10,602 nt of DNA from Bacteroidia bacterium (lineage in GTDB: Bacteria; Bacteroidota; Bacteroidia; Bacteroidales; Azobacteroidaceae), in NCBI GenBank assembly GCA_025996815.1, contig BNTT01000104.1, positions 1 to 10,602 on the forward strand. Direction: 5' to 3'. A program made the translations under genes and the position numbers. This document shows positions 1-10,602 of the stretch, piece by piece. The stretch's first letter is position 1; the number at the start of each line of letters is the position of its first letter. The notes under the pieces were generated by a model. That model was not told the origin of the DNA. It did no database searches and was given only the letters and a program-made list of their open reading frames with translations.

Positions 1-92
1 ATATTAAACTGATACAGAAGAAGATAAATAGCCGTCCAAGAGAAAAACTCGGCTTTAAGTCTCCAACTGAAGTTTTTTATCTATCTTTGTAG
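1..92 (+). CDS. IS30-family transposase, C-terminal fragment (cut by the window edge)
   Basis: The frame starting at base 3 encodes about 29 residues ending at TAG 90-92. They include NSRPREKLGFKSPTEVF, which matches the typical C-terminus of IS30-family DDE transposases (the N-RPR-K-LG-KTP-EVF pattern after the catalytic glutamate region). The gene is truncated only because the window begins here; nothing shows that the copy is broken in the genome. The identical fragment is encoded on the minus strand at the right end. The catalytic residues are outside the window, so activity cannot be judged. Confidence 0.85.
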   Translation, partial: IKLIQKKINSRPREKLGFKSPTEVFYLSL

Positions 93-125
93 AACTTTTT
101 GTCGCACTTAGAAGTTGAATCCACC
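1..125 (+). mobile_element. 3' end of an IS30-family insertion sequence (left copy)
   Basis: This segment contains the end of a transposase gene (stop at 90-92) and then the outer end of the element, which probably finishes at 125 with the bases GAAGTTGAATCCACC. The whole 125 bp recurs as a perfect inverted copy at 10476-10600, and identity stops exactly at base 125/10476, which fixes the element boundary. Family assignment rests on the transposase C-terminus. The rest of the element lies outside the window, so its full length and other end are unknown. Confidence 0.85.
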
Positions 126-126
126 A

Positions 127-140
127 TGCCCTAACGGGCA
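127..140. repeat. REP-like palindrome TGCCC-taac-GGGCA beside the IS end
   Basis: A 5-bp stem (TGCCC/GGGCA) encloses a 4-base loop, one base away from the IS end at 125. It is the same as the core at 4850-4862 (TGCCC-tac-GGGCA) except for one extra A in the loop. It therefore appears to be a fifth, isolated member of the palindrome family clustered at 4769-4912. Confidence 0.6.
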
Positions 141-150
141 AACCTTATGC

Positions 151-2724
<2,574 letters not shown>

Positions 2725-2744
<20 letters not shown>

Positions 2745-3837
2745 GGAAATACGCTTCATACGCCTCAATGAGTTGCTCCCAAGAGTAGTTGCGCCGTATT
2801 TTTTCCAAATTATTTTCAATAAATTGAGCCTTCGCCCCGTCGGGAACAGGGTGGTTTAGGGTCTGCGCAATGCTGTCCGAAGAGTTAAAATAGAGCGCAT
2901 CGGTGTCAAGCACCGCCTTATTAAATGGGTTGTCGTGGGCGATGACGAAACATCCGGCAGCCATCGCTTCCAGCAGCGAGGGATTGGTGCCGCCAACGCT
3001 GTGACCGTGAAAGTAGGCAACCGAAAACCGGCGGAGGGCATTGATTTTATCCGCGTCGTAAATCCCCCCTAAAAAGCGAATCAGGGCGTTGCCGGCATAC
3101 TTTTTTTGCAACCATTTGCCATAAGCCGTGTTGGTTTTGCCAATGATAATGAGCGGCGGCGATTGGCGGGACTGCAAATAGCCCTCAATAATCATCTCGA
3201 TGTTGTTTTCCGGCTCCAAGCGGGCGATAACCAAGTAGTAATTATTCTCGCTCAGATGGAACTCCCGCAAGTGAGCGGAATTATAATGCGGCGCGATATT
3301 CGCCCCGTAAGCAAAGTATCGGGCATCTTTTCCATATTTTTCTTTGTAATAGTCGCGGATGCCGAGATTGTCGGCAATCAGGTGGTGGCTGTGCTTGACC
3401 GCTTGTCGCTCTTCCCAAAAGATGAACTTACGCGCCCACGAATTGAATTTACTCCGCCGATATTCCAAGCCATCCATATTGGTTACTACCACCGGCGACT
3501 TTATACTCTTGATATTAAACCAGATAAAGGCAGGGACGATGCTCGTGTAGCCGGCTTCGTAGATGATGTCAATCTTTTCTTTTTTCAGCGCATCTCTCAG
3601 CGAATTAAAATCATAGAAGAAACTCCCGATTGAACTTCCCAGCCAAGGTTCGGGGCTATAAATATGCTTGATTTTCACCCCTTTGTATGAATTTTCCTTG
3701 TAGGGATGGAAATGGGGCGAATACACGAGCACCTCGTGCCCGCGCACGACCAACCCCACCGACAAGTGCTCGGCGAATTGTTCAAACCCTCCGTAGTTGT
3801 TGGGGATACCCCGCGTGCTGATGATGGCTATTTTCAT
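2725..3837 (-). CDS. DUF1972-type glycosyltransferase (GT4 fold)
   Basis: A 370-residue GT-B glycosyltransferase. The N-terminus has the DUF1972 signature STRGIPNNYGGFE (residues 7-19). The C-terminal half has a GT4-like donor-site region: RLEPENN (206-212), IIIGK (230-234), and HGHSVGGTNPSLLEAMA (277-293) with the family's glutamate E290. The family includes rhamnosyltransferases of streptococcal capsule assembly (WchF/Cps2T type), so transfer of a deoxysugar or hexose onto a lipid-linked glycan is plausible; donor and acceptor are inferred only. The ATG at 3835-3837 is preceded by an A-rich stretch without a Shine-Dalgarno sequence. The 139 bp upstream (3838-3976) shows no TAnnTTTG box, so it may be read through from the toxin-antitoxin genes or use a divergent promoter. 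No signal peptide or membrane segment is evident, which suits a cytoplasmic-face enzyme. Confidence 0.9.
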
Positions 3838-3976
3838 TTGTAATTATGTTTTCATTTTTCCACGATTTATGATAATAACGCAATAATTTTAAATAAATTG
3901 TATGACTGTGGGTTAATTTGTGCGTTAGTTTGATTCTCCTTATCAAGGCAAAAGTTGCATTTACTGATTAAACGCG

Positions 3977-4432
3977 CTATTCTTTTGCTTCAATCAATGC
4001 ACGAAGTTCCAATTCGGCTGAAATACGAAAATTGGTCTCTTTTATTTTTTCTAAAATTGGCTTGATGGAACTGATTATGCCTTTGTTTTTTGCCAAAATC
4101 AATATTCCGATTGTTCCCGTGTAGTCGATATTAAGTAATTTTGCTAATTTACGCGCCTTGTAGTCGTCTATGATTAGCAGTGAATTTTCTATTTCCAAAG
4201 ACAATGCCATCGCACTTGACTCTCCCTTATCTACTTGAATTTCAAACAATTGTTGTTTGTGTTTGTCCTTTACTGCAACTATCTCAACCCAATCAGGAAA
4301 ATTTTCGCCAAATTCGTTTGCAATTTCGGGTGTGGTAACAACGGTGCCGAAAAGTTGTTGCAAAATTTCGAGTTGCCCTATTTTTGAAAGGATAATGAAG
4401 CAACTCGTGTCGGAGATGATTGTTTTAGACAT
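3977..4432 (-). CDS. DUF3368 PIN-like toxin (VapC-type)
   Basis: A 151-residue protein of the DUF3368 family, a branch of the PIN-domain fold that is usually the toxin partner of UPF0175 proteins. PIN ribonucleases cleave RNA with a Mg2+ site built from acidic residues. Candidates here are D8 (ISDTS), E40 (ANEFG), E71 (KGESSA) and D89/D90 (IIDDYKAR). The ordering and spacing fit the PIN pattern, and length is normal for the family. The KGESSAMALSLE and DDYKARKLAKLL segments are diagnostic. The start codon overlaps the end of the antitoxin gene by 8 nt, the usual coupled arrangement with the antitoxin first. RNase activity and target are inferred from the family. It sits between glycosyltransferase genes and may stabilise the surrounding island. 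Confidence 0.87.
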   Translation of the reverse strand: MSKTIISDTSCFIILSKIGQLEILQQLFGTVVTTPEIANEFGENFPDWVEIVAVKDKHKQQLFEIQVDKGESSAMALSLEIENSLLIIDDYKARKLAKLLNIDYTGTIGILILAKNKGIISSIKPILEKIKETNFRISAELELRALIEAKE

Positions 4433-4652
4433 AAATTGCTTCGTTTTTTAAATCCGTTGCAGGATAATTAAAAACCGATACATTGTAGTTGCCTAAAAGT
4501 TCGGCAAATGTACGTTTTGACATATTGGCAACCTCAGCCGCTTGCCCAAGCGACAATTTACCCTTCTCATACAAACTGCTTGCAAGTATCATATATAATT
4601 GCGAGGAATCCAGTCCGGACATTTCAGGTATTTTTAAACTTATTGTTTCCAT
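4425..4652 (-). CDS. UPF0175 antitoxin
   Basis: A 75-residue protein of family UPF0175, partner of the DUF3368 toxin. The diagnostic helix-turn-helix-like core GKLSLGQAAEVANMSKRTF spans residues 31-49 and is followed by ELLGNYNVSV. A short beta-like N-terminus (METISLKIPE) precedes it. I chose the ATG at 4650-4652: a TTG five codons upstream is in frame, but METISL matches how the family normally begins. In the family model, the protein binds and neutralises the toxin and may repress its own promoter through the HTH-like region. Its end overlaps the toxin start by 8 nt. Confidence 0.87.
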   Translation of the reverse strand: METISLKIPEMSGLDSSQLYMILASSLYEKGKLSLGQAAEVANMSKRTFAELLGNYNVSVFNYPATDLKNEAIYV

Positions 4653-4679
4653 TTTTTCATTTTTCAAAATTCAACAATG

Positions 4680-4711
4680 CAAAGGTACAACTTTTATTTT
4701 GATAGGCGAAA
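4680..4711 (-). promoter_or_regulatory. Likely promoter of the toxin-antitoxin pair
   Basis: Read on the minus strand, 4687-4680 is TACCTTTG, a match to the TAnnTTTG -7 box. TTTC at 4711-4708 lies 20 bases upstream and could be a weak -33 element. The antitoxin ATG follows 27 bases downstream. The palindromic element begins only 16 bases beyond the -33 position, which would insulate this promoter from the upstream glycosyltransferase operon. Confidence 0.55.
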
Positions 4712-4726
4712 TTAATTATTCACACA

Positions 4727-4966
4727 GGGTGCACGACAAATTTCCCTTTTTTACTTTCACCGTAGTGATAGCCCGTAGGGCTCATATCAATAGAAAACAG
4801 GCACCCTATCCAACCCCATAGCCCGTAGGGCTATCATTCACCTCGTGTATGCCCTACGGGCAATGATTTCGGAGGGGCTGTTTTTCTATTGATATGAAAG
4901 CCCTACGGGCTACAAAAGCCATATATTCCCGTGTACAATTCCGAAAGGGAAATTTGTCGTGCACCC
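4727..4966. mobile_element. 240-bp MITE-like symmetric palindromic element
   Basis: This gene-free stretch is almost entirely nested inverted repeat. The outer arms are a perfect 23-bp inverted repeat (4727-4749 and 4944-4966, starting GGGTGCACGACAAATTTCCC). Inside are longer imperfect arms of about 32 bp (4769-4800 and 4878-4912) that differ only by a 2-base and a 1-base insertion. The centre holds two further small hairpins. The flanking bases are ATTCACACA (4718-4726) and ATTCGCACA (4967-4975), a 9-base direct repeat with one mismatch that resembles a target-site duplication. No coding capacity was seen, so if mobile it is non-autonomous. It lies 10 bp past the stop codon of the GT4 gene and just upstream of the toxin-antitoxin promoter, so it probably also acts as a transcription terminator or mRNA 3'-end stabiliser. 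A REP/BIME cluster is the alternative reading. Confidence 0.7.
4769..4912. repeat. Four REP-like cores GCCC-gta/tac-GGGC in mirror arrangement
   Basis: Four 11-base cores occur at 4771-4781 and 4821-4831 (GCCCGTAGGGC) and at 4851-4861 and 4900-4910 (GCCCTACGGGC). Two point each way, so the set is symmetric about the middle of the element. The second is extended to a 7-bp stem (ATAGCCC/GGGCTAT) with a GTA loop. A related core lies at 127-140. The arrangement resembles bacterial REP sequences organised as a BIME. No REP-associated tyrosine transposase gene is present in the window. Confidence 0.75.
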
Positions 4967-4976
4967 ATTCGCACAT

Positions 4977-6125
4977 TCATCTCACTAAATCTTTCACACC
5001 TTTATTATAGCGAAGCACAAAACTTTCTTCACTAAAATTTTTCTCGAAATATGCCTTTCCTTTCTTTCCCATTTCCTGAATGCTGCTCCGACTATTGATG
5101 AAAAACATGATTTTTGCCGCTAAATCATCGGCATCATCTCTATCAACCAGCAAGCCGGTTTCTTTATCGTGTATCATTTCGGGGATGCCTCCGACCATAG
5201 TGCCGATAACGGGTTTTTGCCAAAACATGGCTTCAAGCACGGTTGTGGGGAATGGGTCGTCAAAAGTGGACGGCACAATCACCACGTCTATTTTTTTGTA
5301 CACCTGCTCTATTTCTTTTACAAAAGGGATGATTGTCACTTTTTCATTCAGGTTCAAGTCTTTTATTTTTGCAACCACTTCGTCCTGCATATATTCCTGT
5401 CCGGGCACAGGGCTTCCCACAAAATAGAACCGGCACTGCGCCAGACAGTTAGGCGGTAGTTTGGCAATGGCATCCAATAGCAGGCACTGCCCTTTGTGTG
5501 TTGGTTTGATTCTTCCTATCAATGCAAAATTTAACATTTGAGGGTCTGTTTCAAAAACGGTGGTGCTTTCTGCAACTTGTGTTTTAAAACTGATTCCATT
5601 ATGAACGATCCTTAACTTTGTGGTCAATTGAGGCGGCGTTACTTCTGCCAAGTTTTTGCTTACCGCATTGGAAACACAAATTACGGCATCAGACTTTTTA
5701 ACTGCAATTTTGTTGATTATGCGATGCAATAAATTATTGTTTTTCAATATCTCATGGACGTGCACAATCTTTTTCGCATTTTTGTAATAGAAAAGGATAG
5801 GGACAACCGCCAATGTATTGAGATAGACGATTGTTGGTGCTTCTTGAACCACTTGATTCACATTCTTTTTGAAAGACGCCAAGGCAGATATAAATTTAAA
5901 AATACCGGTTGGCGTGAAATTTTTCTTTGCAATGACGGGGAGAGTGGGGATGATGTGAATGTTCACGTCGGGACACTCTTCTTTGACAAGGTCAATAAGT
6001 GGTCCGTTGGTGCGCAAGATGAGATTTTTTTCATCATTGGGGAAATTCTTCATGATATAGACCAAAATCTTGTCTGCGCCGTAAAGTTCGGAGGAGGGGT
6101 GGAAAAAAAAGATTGTATTTTTCAT
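4977..6125 (-). CDS. GT4-family glycosyltransferase
   Basis: A 382-residue GT-B enzyme that would transfer a sugar from a nucleotide-sugar donor to a glycan acceptor on the cytoplasmic side. The N-terminal acceptor domain has the glycine-rich start SSELYGADK (11-19) and VHVHE (121-125). The donor domain has ICVSNAV (149-155), VHNG (174-177), LIGRIKPTHKG (202-212), FVGSP (235-239), a DX7E motif (D290, E298) in DPFPTTVLEAM, and GGIPEMI followed by ETGLLV. Length is typical. No sugar specificity can be read from the sequence. The start ATG overlaps the stop of the upstream GT92-like gene in an ATGA (6122-6125), which indicates translational coupling. It is the last gene of the run, with its stop 10 bp from the palindromic element. 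Confidence 0.92.
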   Translation of the reverse strand: MKNTIFFFHPSSELYGADKILVYIMKNFPNDEKNLILRTNGPLIDLVKEECPDVNIHIIPTLPVIAKKNFTPTGIFKFISALASFKKNVNQVVQEAPTIVYLNTLAVVPILFYYKNAKKIVHVHEILKNNNLLHRIINKIAVKKSDAVICVSNAVSKNLAEVTPPQLTTKLRIVHNGISFKTQVAESTTVFETDPQMLNFALIGRIKPTHKGQCLLLDAIAKLPPNCLAQCRFYFVGSPVPGQEYMQDEVVAKIKDLNLNEKVTIIPFVKEIEQVYKKIDVVIVPSTFDDPFPTTVLEAMFWQKPVIGTMVGGIPEMIHDKETGLLVDRDDADDLAAKIMFFINSRSSIQEMGKKGKAYFEKNFSEESFVLRYNKGVKDLVR

Positions 6126-7018
6126 TGATTTCTATATCTTTCGATTAAATTCTTTTTTACTCTTGGAATATATTTGTTCATAATATCATCTTCCATATCA
6201 TTTTTGTCTTGGTTGTGAAAATGCGTCATAGATAGATGATTGTTTCCTGTCGCATCTCCCCTACCCAATTTTAGCAAGTATTCAGTCTCCGATTTGCAAA
6301 AATAATGATTGATTCTAATCTTATCAAACAACGGTTCTCTCTCTAAGAAATAGTTTTGAATTTCTTCTTTATGTGTATTTACACCTTTCCCGTCAAAGTA
6401 TTGAGCTTCGTGAACGCCGGCAACCCACACCGAACGCGGGTTAAACACCGTTTTAATGTGTCTGTTGAGAGGATAATCCGCGAAAGCGTGTTTTGTAAAA
6501 CGTTCCATTACCAATCCCTCTGTCCGCTCTCTTTGTCCATTGCTTCCATACATCATCCAATTTATTTCTATACCGGAAACGTCCTCAAAATCACGCAAAA
6601 AATCCGGTATTGTTTGCGTAGAAACAGGAACAATAAACTCATCAATATCTATGGTGGCTATCCAAAAACTTTGATTTCTAATTCGCTTTATAGCAGCATT
6701 ATAAGCCGGTGTTTGTCTGGCTTTACCCGGATAATAAATATACTCAACGATGTTTTTTTGTATATACGGTTCAAGCACTTCTTTCAGATTATCGGTTGAG
6801 CCATTATCATAAATGTAAAATCTACTTACCCCAACAAGTAAGTGATATTCTATCCATTCGGCAATATTCAACGCTTCATTTTTAACGATGGCAACGATGG
6901 ACAAATAATCCTTAAACTGAGACGACGTTTTTTTTCTGCCCCATTTATATTCTATATAAAAAAACAAATTAAAGTATAAGATGCTTTTTAGAATTGTTTT
7001 TATCTGTTTTTTCATCAT
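6122..7018 (-). CDS. GT92/DUF23-like glycosyltransferase
   Basis: A 298-residue GT-A-type glycosyltransferase resembling the GT92 (DUF23) and Glyco_tranf_2_4 families. Motifs are VKNEALNIAEWIEYH (residues 45-59), FYIYDNGSTD (67-76), the metal-binding DxD in IDIDEF (123-128), a conserved RxxKTVF segment near 186-192, and INHYFCKS (236-243). A basic, hydrophobic N-terminus (about 3-25) could attach it to the inner membrane. I placed the start at ATG 7016-7018 because it forms an ATGA overlap with the stop of the upstream gene; an in-frame ATG 39 bases upstream would add 13 residues unlike the family. GT92 members include galactosyltransferases in animals, but bacterial substrates are mostly unknown. 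Composition is strongly AT-rich. Confidence 0.87.
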   Translation of the reverse strand: MMKKQIKTILKSILYFNLFFYIEYKWGRKKTSSQFKDYLSIVAIVKNEALNIAEWIEYHLLVGVSRFYIYDNGSTDNLKEVLEPYIQKNIVEYIYYPGKARQTPAYNAAIKRIRNQSFWIATIDIDEFIVPVSTQTIPDFLRDFEDVSGIEINWMMYGSNGQRERTEGLVMERFTKHAFADYPLNRHIKTVFNPRSVWVAGVHEAQYFDGKGVNTHKEEIQNYFLEREPLFDKIRINHYFCKSETEYLLKLGRGDATGNNHLSMTHFHNQDKNDMEDDIMNKYIPRVKKNLIERYRNQ

Positions 7019-8001
7019 TTTTTGATAATTGACAATAAGACAACAGCCAAGTTCCAATTAAAATTAATCAGATATGATGTCAATATAAACTTTAATGGCA
7101 TCCTTTTTAGTTTTAACGGGAAAACATTCGAATCAGTTAGCGTTTTATATACCGTTTTGTTGTAAAATTTAAACTCTTTTTTAGAAACTACACCACAAAG
7201 CCAAATAACATTAGCACCAATCACTTTGTCAAACCATTCATTGATGCCTTTTTCTTGAACGTTTTTAGTTTGAAATTCACGCATTAACTGTGTTACATAC
7301 AATGTATCTTTTATTTTCTTTTCCAATTGATTGCTGTCTCTCATCGAAGATTCCGGCGTTTGCACATAATTGTAAAACGGATAATCAATCATGGCGATTT
7401 TCTTCGCATAGAAAATAACTTTGGATAGCCATTCTGTGTCTTCCAAGTAGATTTTTGGCAGAAATGAAAAGTCTAAATTTTGGATAAAAGAGCTTTTATA
7501 TACAAACAAAGGCGTATAGCAATAAAATCCAAAAGGAGTTGATAGAAACTGTTCTGACGAAAGCGGTTTGTCGGTATAATTCGTTAATTTTTCAATTTTT
7601 GTTTTATTCAAAATATGACCTTCTACATCCACTTTTTCATAATTTCCATACAATAAATCACTATTATCCATTTCTATCCGTTTGATAAGTACTGAAATAG
7701 AATTTTCTTTTAGATAATCGTCTGCATCCACAAACATTAGATATTTCCCTTTTGCATTTGATATTCCTACATTTCGAGCCACCCCTTGTCCTTGATTTTC
7801 TTGACTAATCAGAGAAATAACGTCGCTTTTTTCTGTATATTGTGTAACAATTTCAACTGTTTTATCTGTTGAACCATCATTGATAACAATGATTTCATAG
7901 CCCTCCAAATCTTGATTTAGCAGACTATTCAAACATTTTTCAATGTATCTTTCCGCATTGTATGCCGGAACGATGATACTTAAAATCAGCTCCTTTTCCA
8001 T
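7015..8001 (-). CDS. GT2-family glycosyltransferase (EpsJ-like)
   Basis: A 328-residue GT-A fold family 2 glycosyltransferase. It shows IIVPAYNAERYIEKCLNSLL at 9-28, the nucleotide-binding NDGSTD (41-46), NQGQGVARNVGI (69-80), the metal-binding DADD (92-95) and a likely catalytic-base segment YLEDTEW (185-191). The C-terminal hydrophobic and basic stretch (about 295-328) probably associates with the membrane. Such proteins add single sugars in exopolysaccharide or LPS assembly; donor and acceptor are unknown. Its ATG lies inside the end of the upstream GT2 gene (16-nt overlap), and its stop overlaps the next gene by 4 nt. The region is among the most AT-rich in the window (18 of 60 bases are G or C at 7081-7140). 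Confidence 0.93.
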   Translation of the reverse strand: MEKELILSIIVPAYNAERYIEKCLNSLLNQDLEGYEIIVINDGSTDKTVEIVTQYTEKSDVISLISQENQGQGVARNVGISNAKGKYLMFVDADDYLKENSISVLIKRIEMDNSDLLYGNYEKVDVEGHILNKTKIEKLTNYTDKPLSSEQFLSTPFGFYCYTPLFVYKSSFIQNLDFSFLPKIYLEDTEWLSKVIFYAKKIAMIDYPFYNYVQTPESSMRDSNQLEKKIKDTLYVTQLMREFQTKNVQEKGINEWFDKVIGANVIWLCGVVSKKEFKFYNKTVYKTLTDSNVFPLKLKRMPLKFILTSYLINFNWNLAVVLLSIIKK

Positions 8002-8762
8002 CTTAATTTGAGATATAATTGTTTGATTGGCTTATAATAGTGTTCCAAAAAGTAGCAGATGTAATATCTCTGAAACAGGCATACAAAGATATAATAGGTT
8101 GCGCGCATCAGGCTATTGTATTTTCTAAAAATCACAAACCGTTCTTTTAGTTGATTTTTAATATTGGTTGCAGAGGTGCCTCCATCTAAAAAGACACATA
8201 CATTGACATCTGAATGAACAAATTCAACTTTTTTATGAATCATCTTATACAAAAAATCATAATCTGCTGCTATTTTGTAGGAGGTATCAAACAGATTTTC
8301 TTTCTGTAGGGTCGTTGGCACAAAGCAGGCTTGATGAAAAATACTCATGGTGTATTTCAGGTGGTTGATATTACTTTTTTGTTCAGCTAATCTGCCCTCA
8401 TGATTTACAATTCTATTGCCATACAAAATTGCCCGCTTATTTGAAAAACCGCCCTCATCCACAAGCGATTGAATTGTAGCGGGCGCACAAAAAGTGTCTC
8501 CCGAATTCATAAAATTGAGCCATTCGCCGGTAGCCCGCTCAATGCCTTTATTCATCGCTTGATATATCCCACCATCCGGCTCCGACACCCAGTAAGCAAT
8601 ATGCTCCGCATACTTTTTAATGATTGCCACACTATTGTCCGATGAATTGCCGTCAATGATGATGTATTCATAATCGGTGAAAGTTTGTGCAATCACGCTT
8701 TGGATGGTTTTTTCCAAGCCCGCCGCGTTGTTGAGATTGACTGTTATTATTGACAGTTTCAT
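7986..8762 (-). CDS. GT2-family glycosyltransferase (WcaE-like)
   Basis: A 258-residue GT-A family 2 glycosyltransferase of the WcaE-like branch. Visible are MKLSIITVNLNN (1-12), IIDGNSSDNS (35-44), the branch-specific WVSEPDGGIYQAMNKG (58-73), NFMNSGD (83-89) in the place of the DxD motif, HQACFVP (143-149) and AADYDF (165-170). The aromatic, basic C-terminus suggests membrane contact. The start is ATG 8760-8762; the open frame extends upstream into the ABC-F gene, but those residues do not resemble the family. It follows the ABC-F stop by 19 nt with no promoter box, so co-transcription is likely. E. coli WcaE works in colanic acid synthesis, which supports a surface-polysaccharide role without fixing the substrate. 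Confidence 0.9.
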   Translation of the reverse strand: MKLSIITVNLNNAAGLEKTIQSVIAQTFTDYEYIIIDGNSSDNSVAIIKKYAEHIAYWVSEPDGGIYQAMNKGIERATGEWLNFMNSGDTFCAPATIQSLVDEGGFSNKRAILYGNRIVNHEGRLAEQKSNINHLKYTMSIFHQACFVPTTLQKENLFDTSYKIAADYDFLYKMIHKKVEFVHSDVNVCVFLDGGTSATNIKNQLKERFVIFRKYNSLMRATYYIFVCLFQRYYICYFLEHYYKPIKQLYLKLRWKRS

Positions 8763-8781
8763 TTTTTTTGAAGTGCTATTT

Positions 8782-10602
<1,821 letters not shown>

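Noticed and set aside
3838..3976. A promoter or terminator between the toxin gene and the DUF1972 glycosyltransferase
   Set aside because: This 139-bp AT-rich gap has no TAnnTTTG box on the minus strand and no clear stem-loop with a T-run, so nothing is called there.
4489..4821. A plus-strand open frame covering the antitoxin and part of the palindromic element
   Set aside because: It is antisense to the clear UPF0175 gene, runs into the inverted repeat and has no recognisable domain.
4769..4912. A possible CRISPR array, because of the four repeated palindromic cores
   Set aside because: The cores are 11 bases, alternate in orientation and are unevenly spaced. They are parts of one large inverted repeat, and no cas gene is nearby.

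Overview
The window looks like chromosomal DNA of a member of the Bacteroidota, probably Bacteroidales (inference). The signs are TAnnTTTG-type -7 promoter boxes (173-180, and on the minus strand 4680-4687 and 10421-10428), A-rich start regions without clear Shine-Dalgarno sequences, a small protein resembling the Bacteroidota family DUF6913 directly after ligA, and a YbiT-type ABC-F protein whose second ATPase domain has decayed. No rRNA, tRNA or CRISPR array was seen.

Layout. Both ends (1-125 and 10476-10600) are the same 125 bp in opposite orientation. They encode the last residues of an IS30-family transposase plus the right end of that element, so the window runs from one IS copy to another and the 3' ends of both point inwards. 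Next to the left IS end is a small GCCC/GGGC palindrome. Then come two plus-strand genes: ligA (NAD-dependent DNA ligase, 191-2221) and a coupled DUF6913-like gene (2214-2744). All other genes are on the minus strand. In transcription order from the right they are an ABC-F ATPase (8782-10398), two GT2 glycosyltransferases, a GT92/DUF23-like glycosyltransferase and a GT4 glycosyltransferase (down to 4977). These are tightly packed: a 19-nt gap, then overlaps of 16, 4 and 4 nt. The run ends at an intricate 240-bp inverted-repeat element (4727-4966). Beyond it are a UPF0175/DUF3368 toxin-antitoxin pair (3977-4652) and a DUF1972-type glycosyltransferase (2725-3837), whose 3' end overlaps that of the DUF6913-like gene by 20 bp.

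Function. The five glycosyltransferases point to assembly of a cell-surface glycan such as LPS core/O-antigen, capsule or exopolysaccharide. No flippase, polymerase, ABC exporter or sugar-nucleotide synthesis gene is present, so the product cannot be named. The AT-rich glycosyltransferase block lies between two GC-rich housekeeping genes (ligA and the ABC-F gene). With the toxin-antitoxin pair, the MITE-like element and the IS copies, this resembles a variable surface-polysaccharide island inserted among core genes.

The best candidates for new biology are the symmetric palindromic element, with an 8-of-9 flanking duplication and four REP-like cores, and the ABC-F protein that retains only one intact ATP site and appears to head a glycosyltransferase operon. 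I see no strong evidence for a wholly new multigene system.
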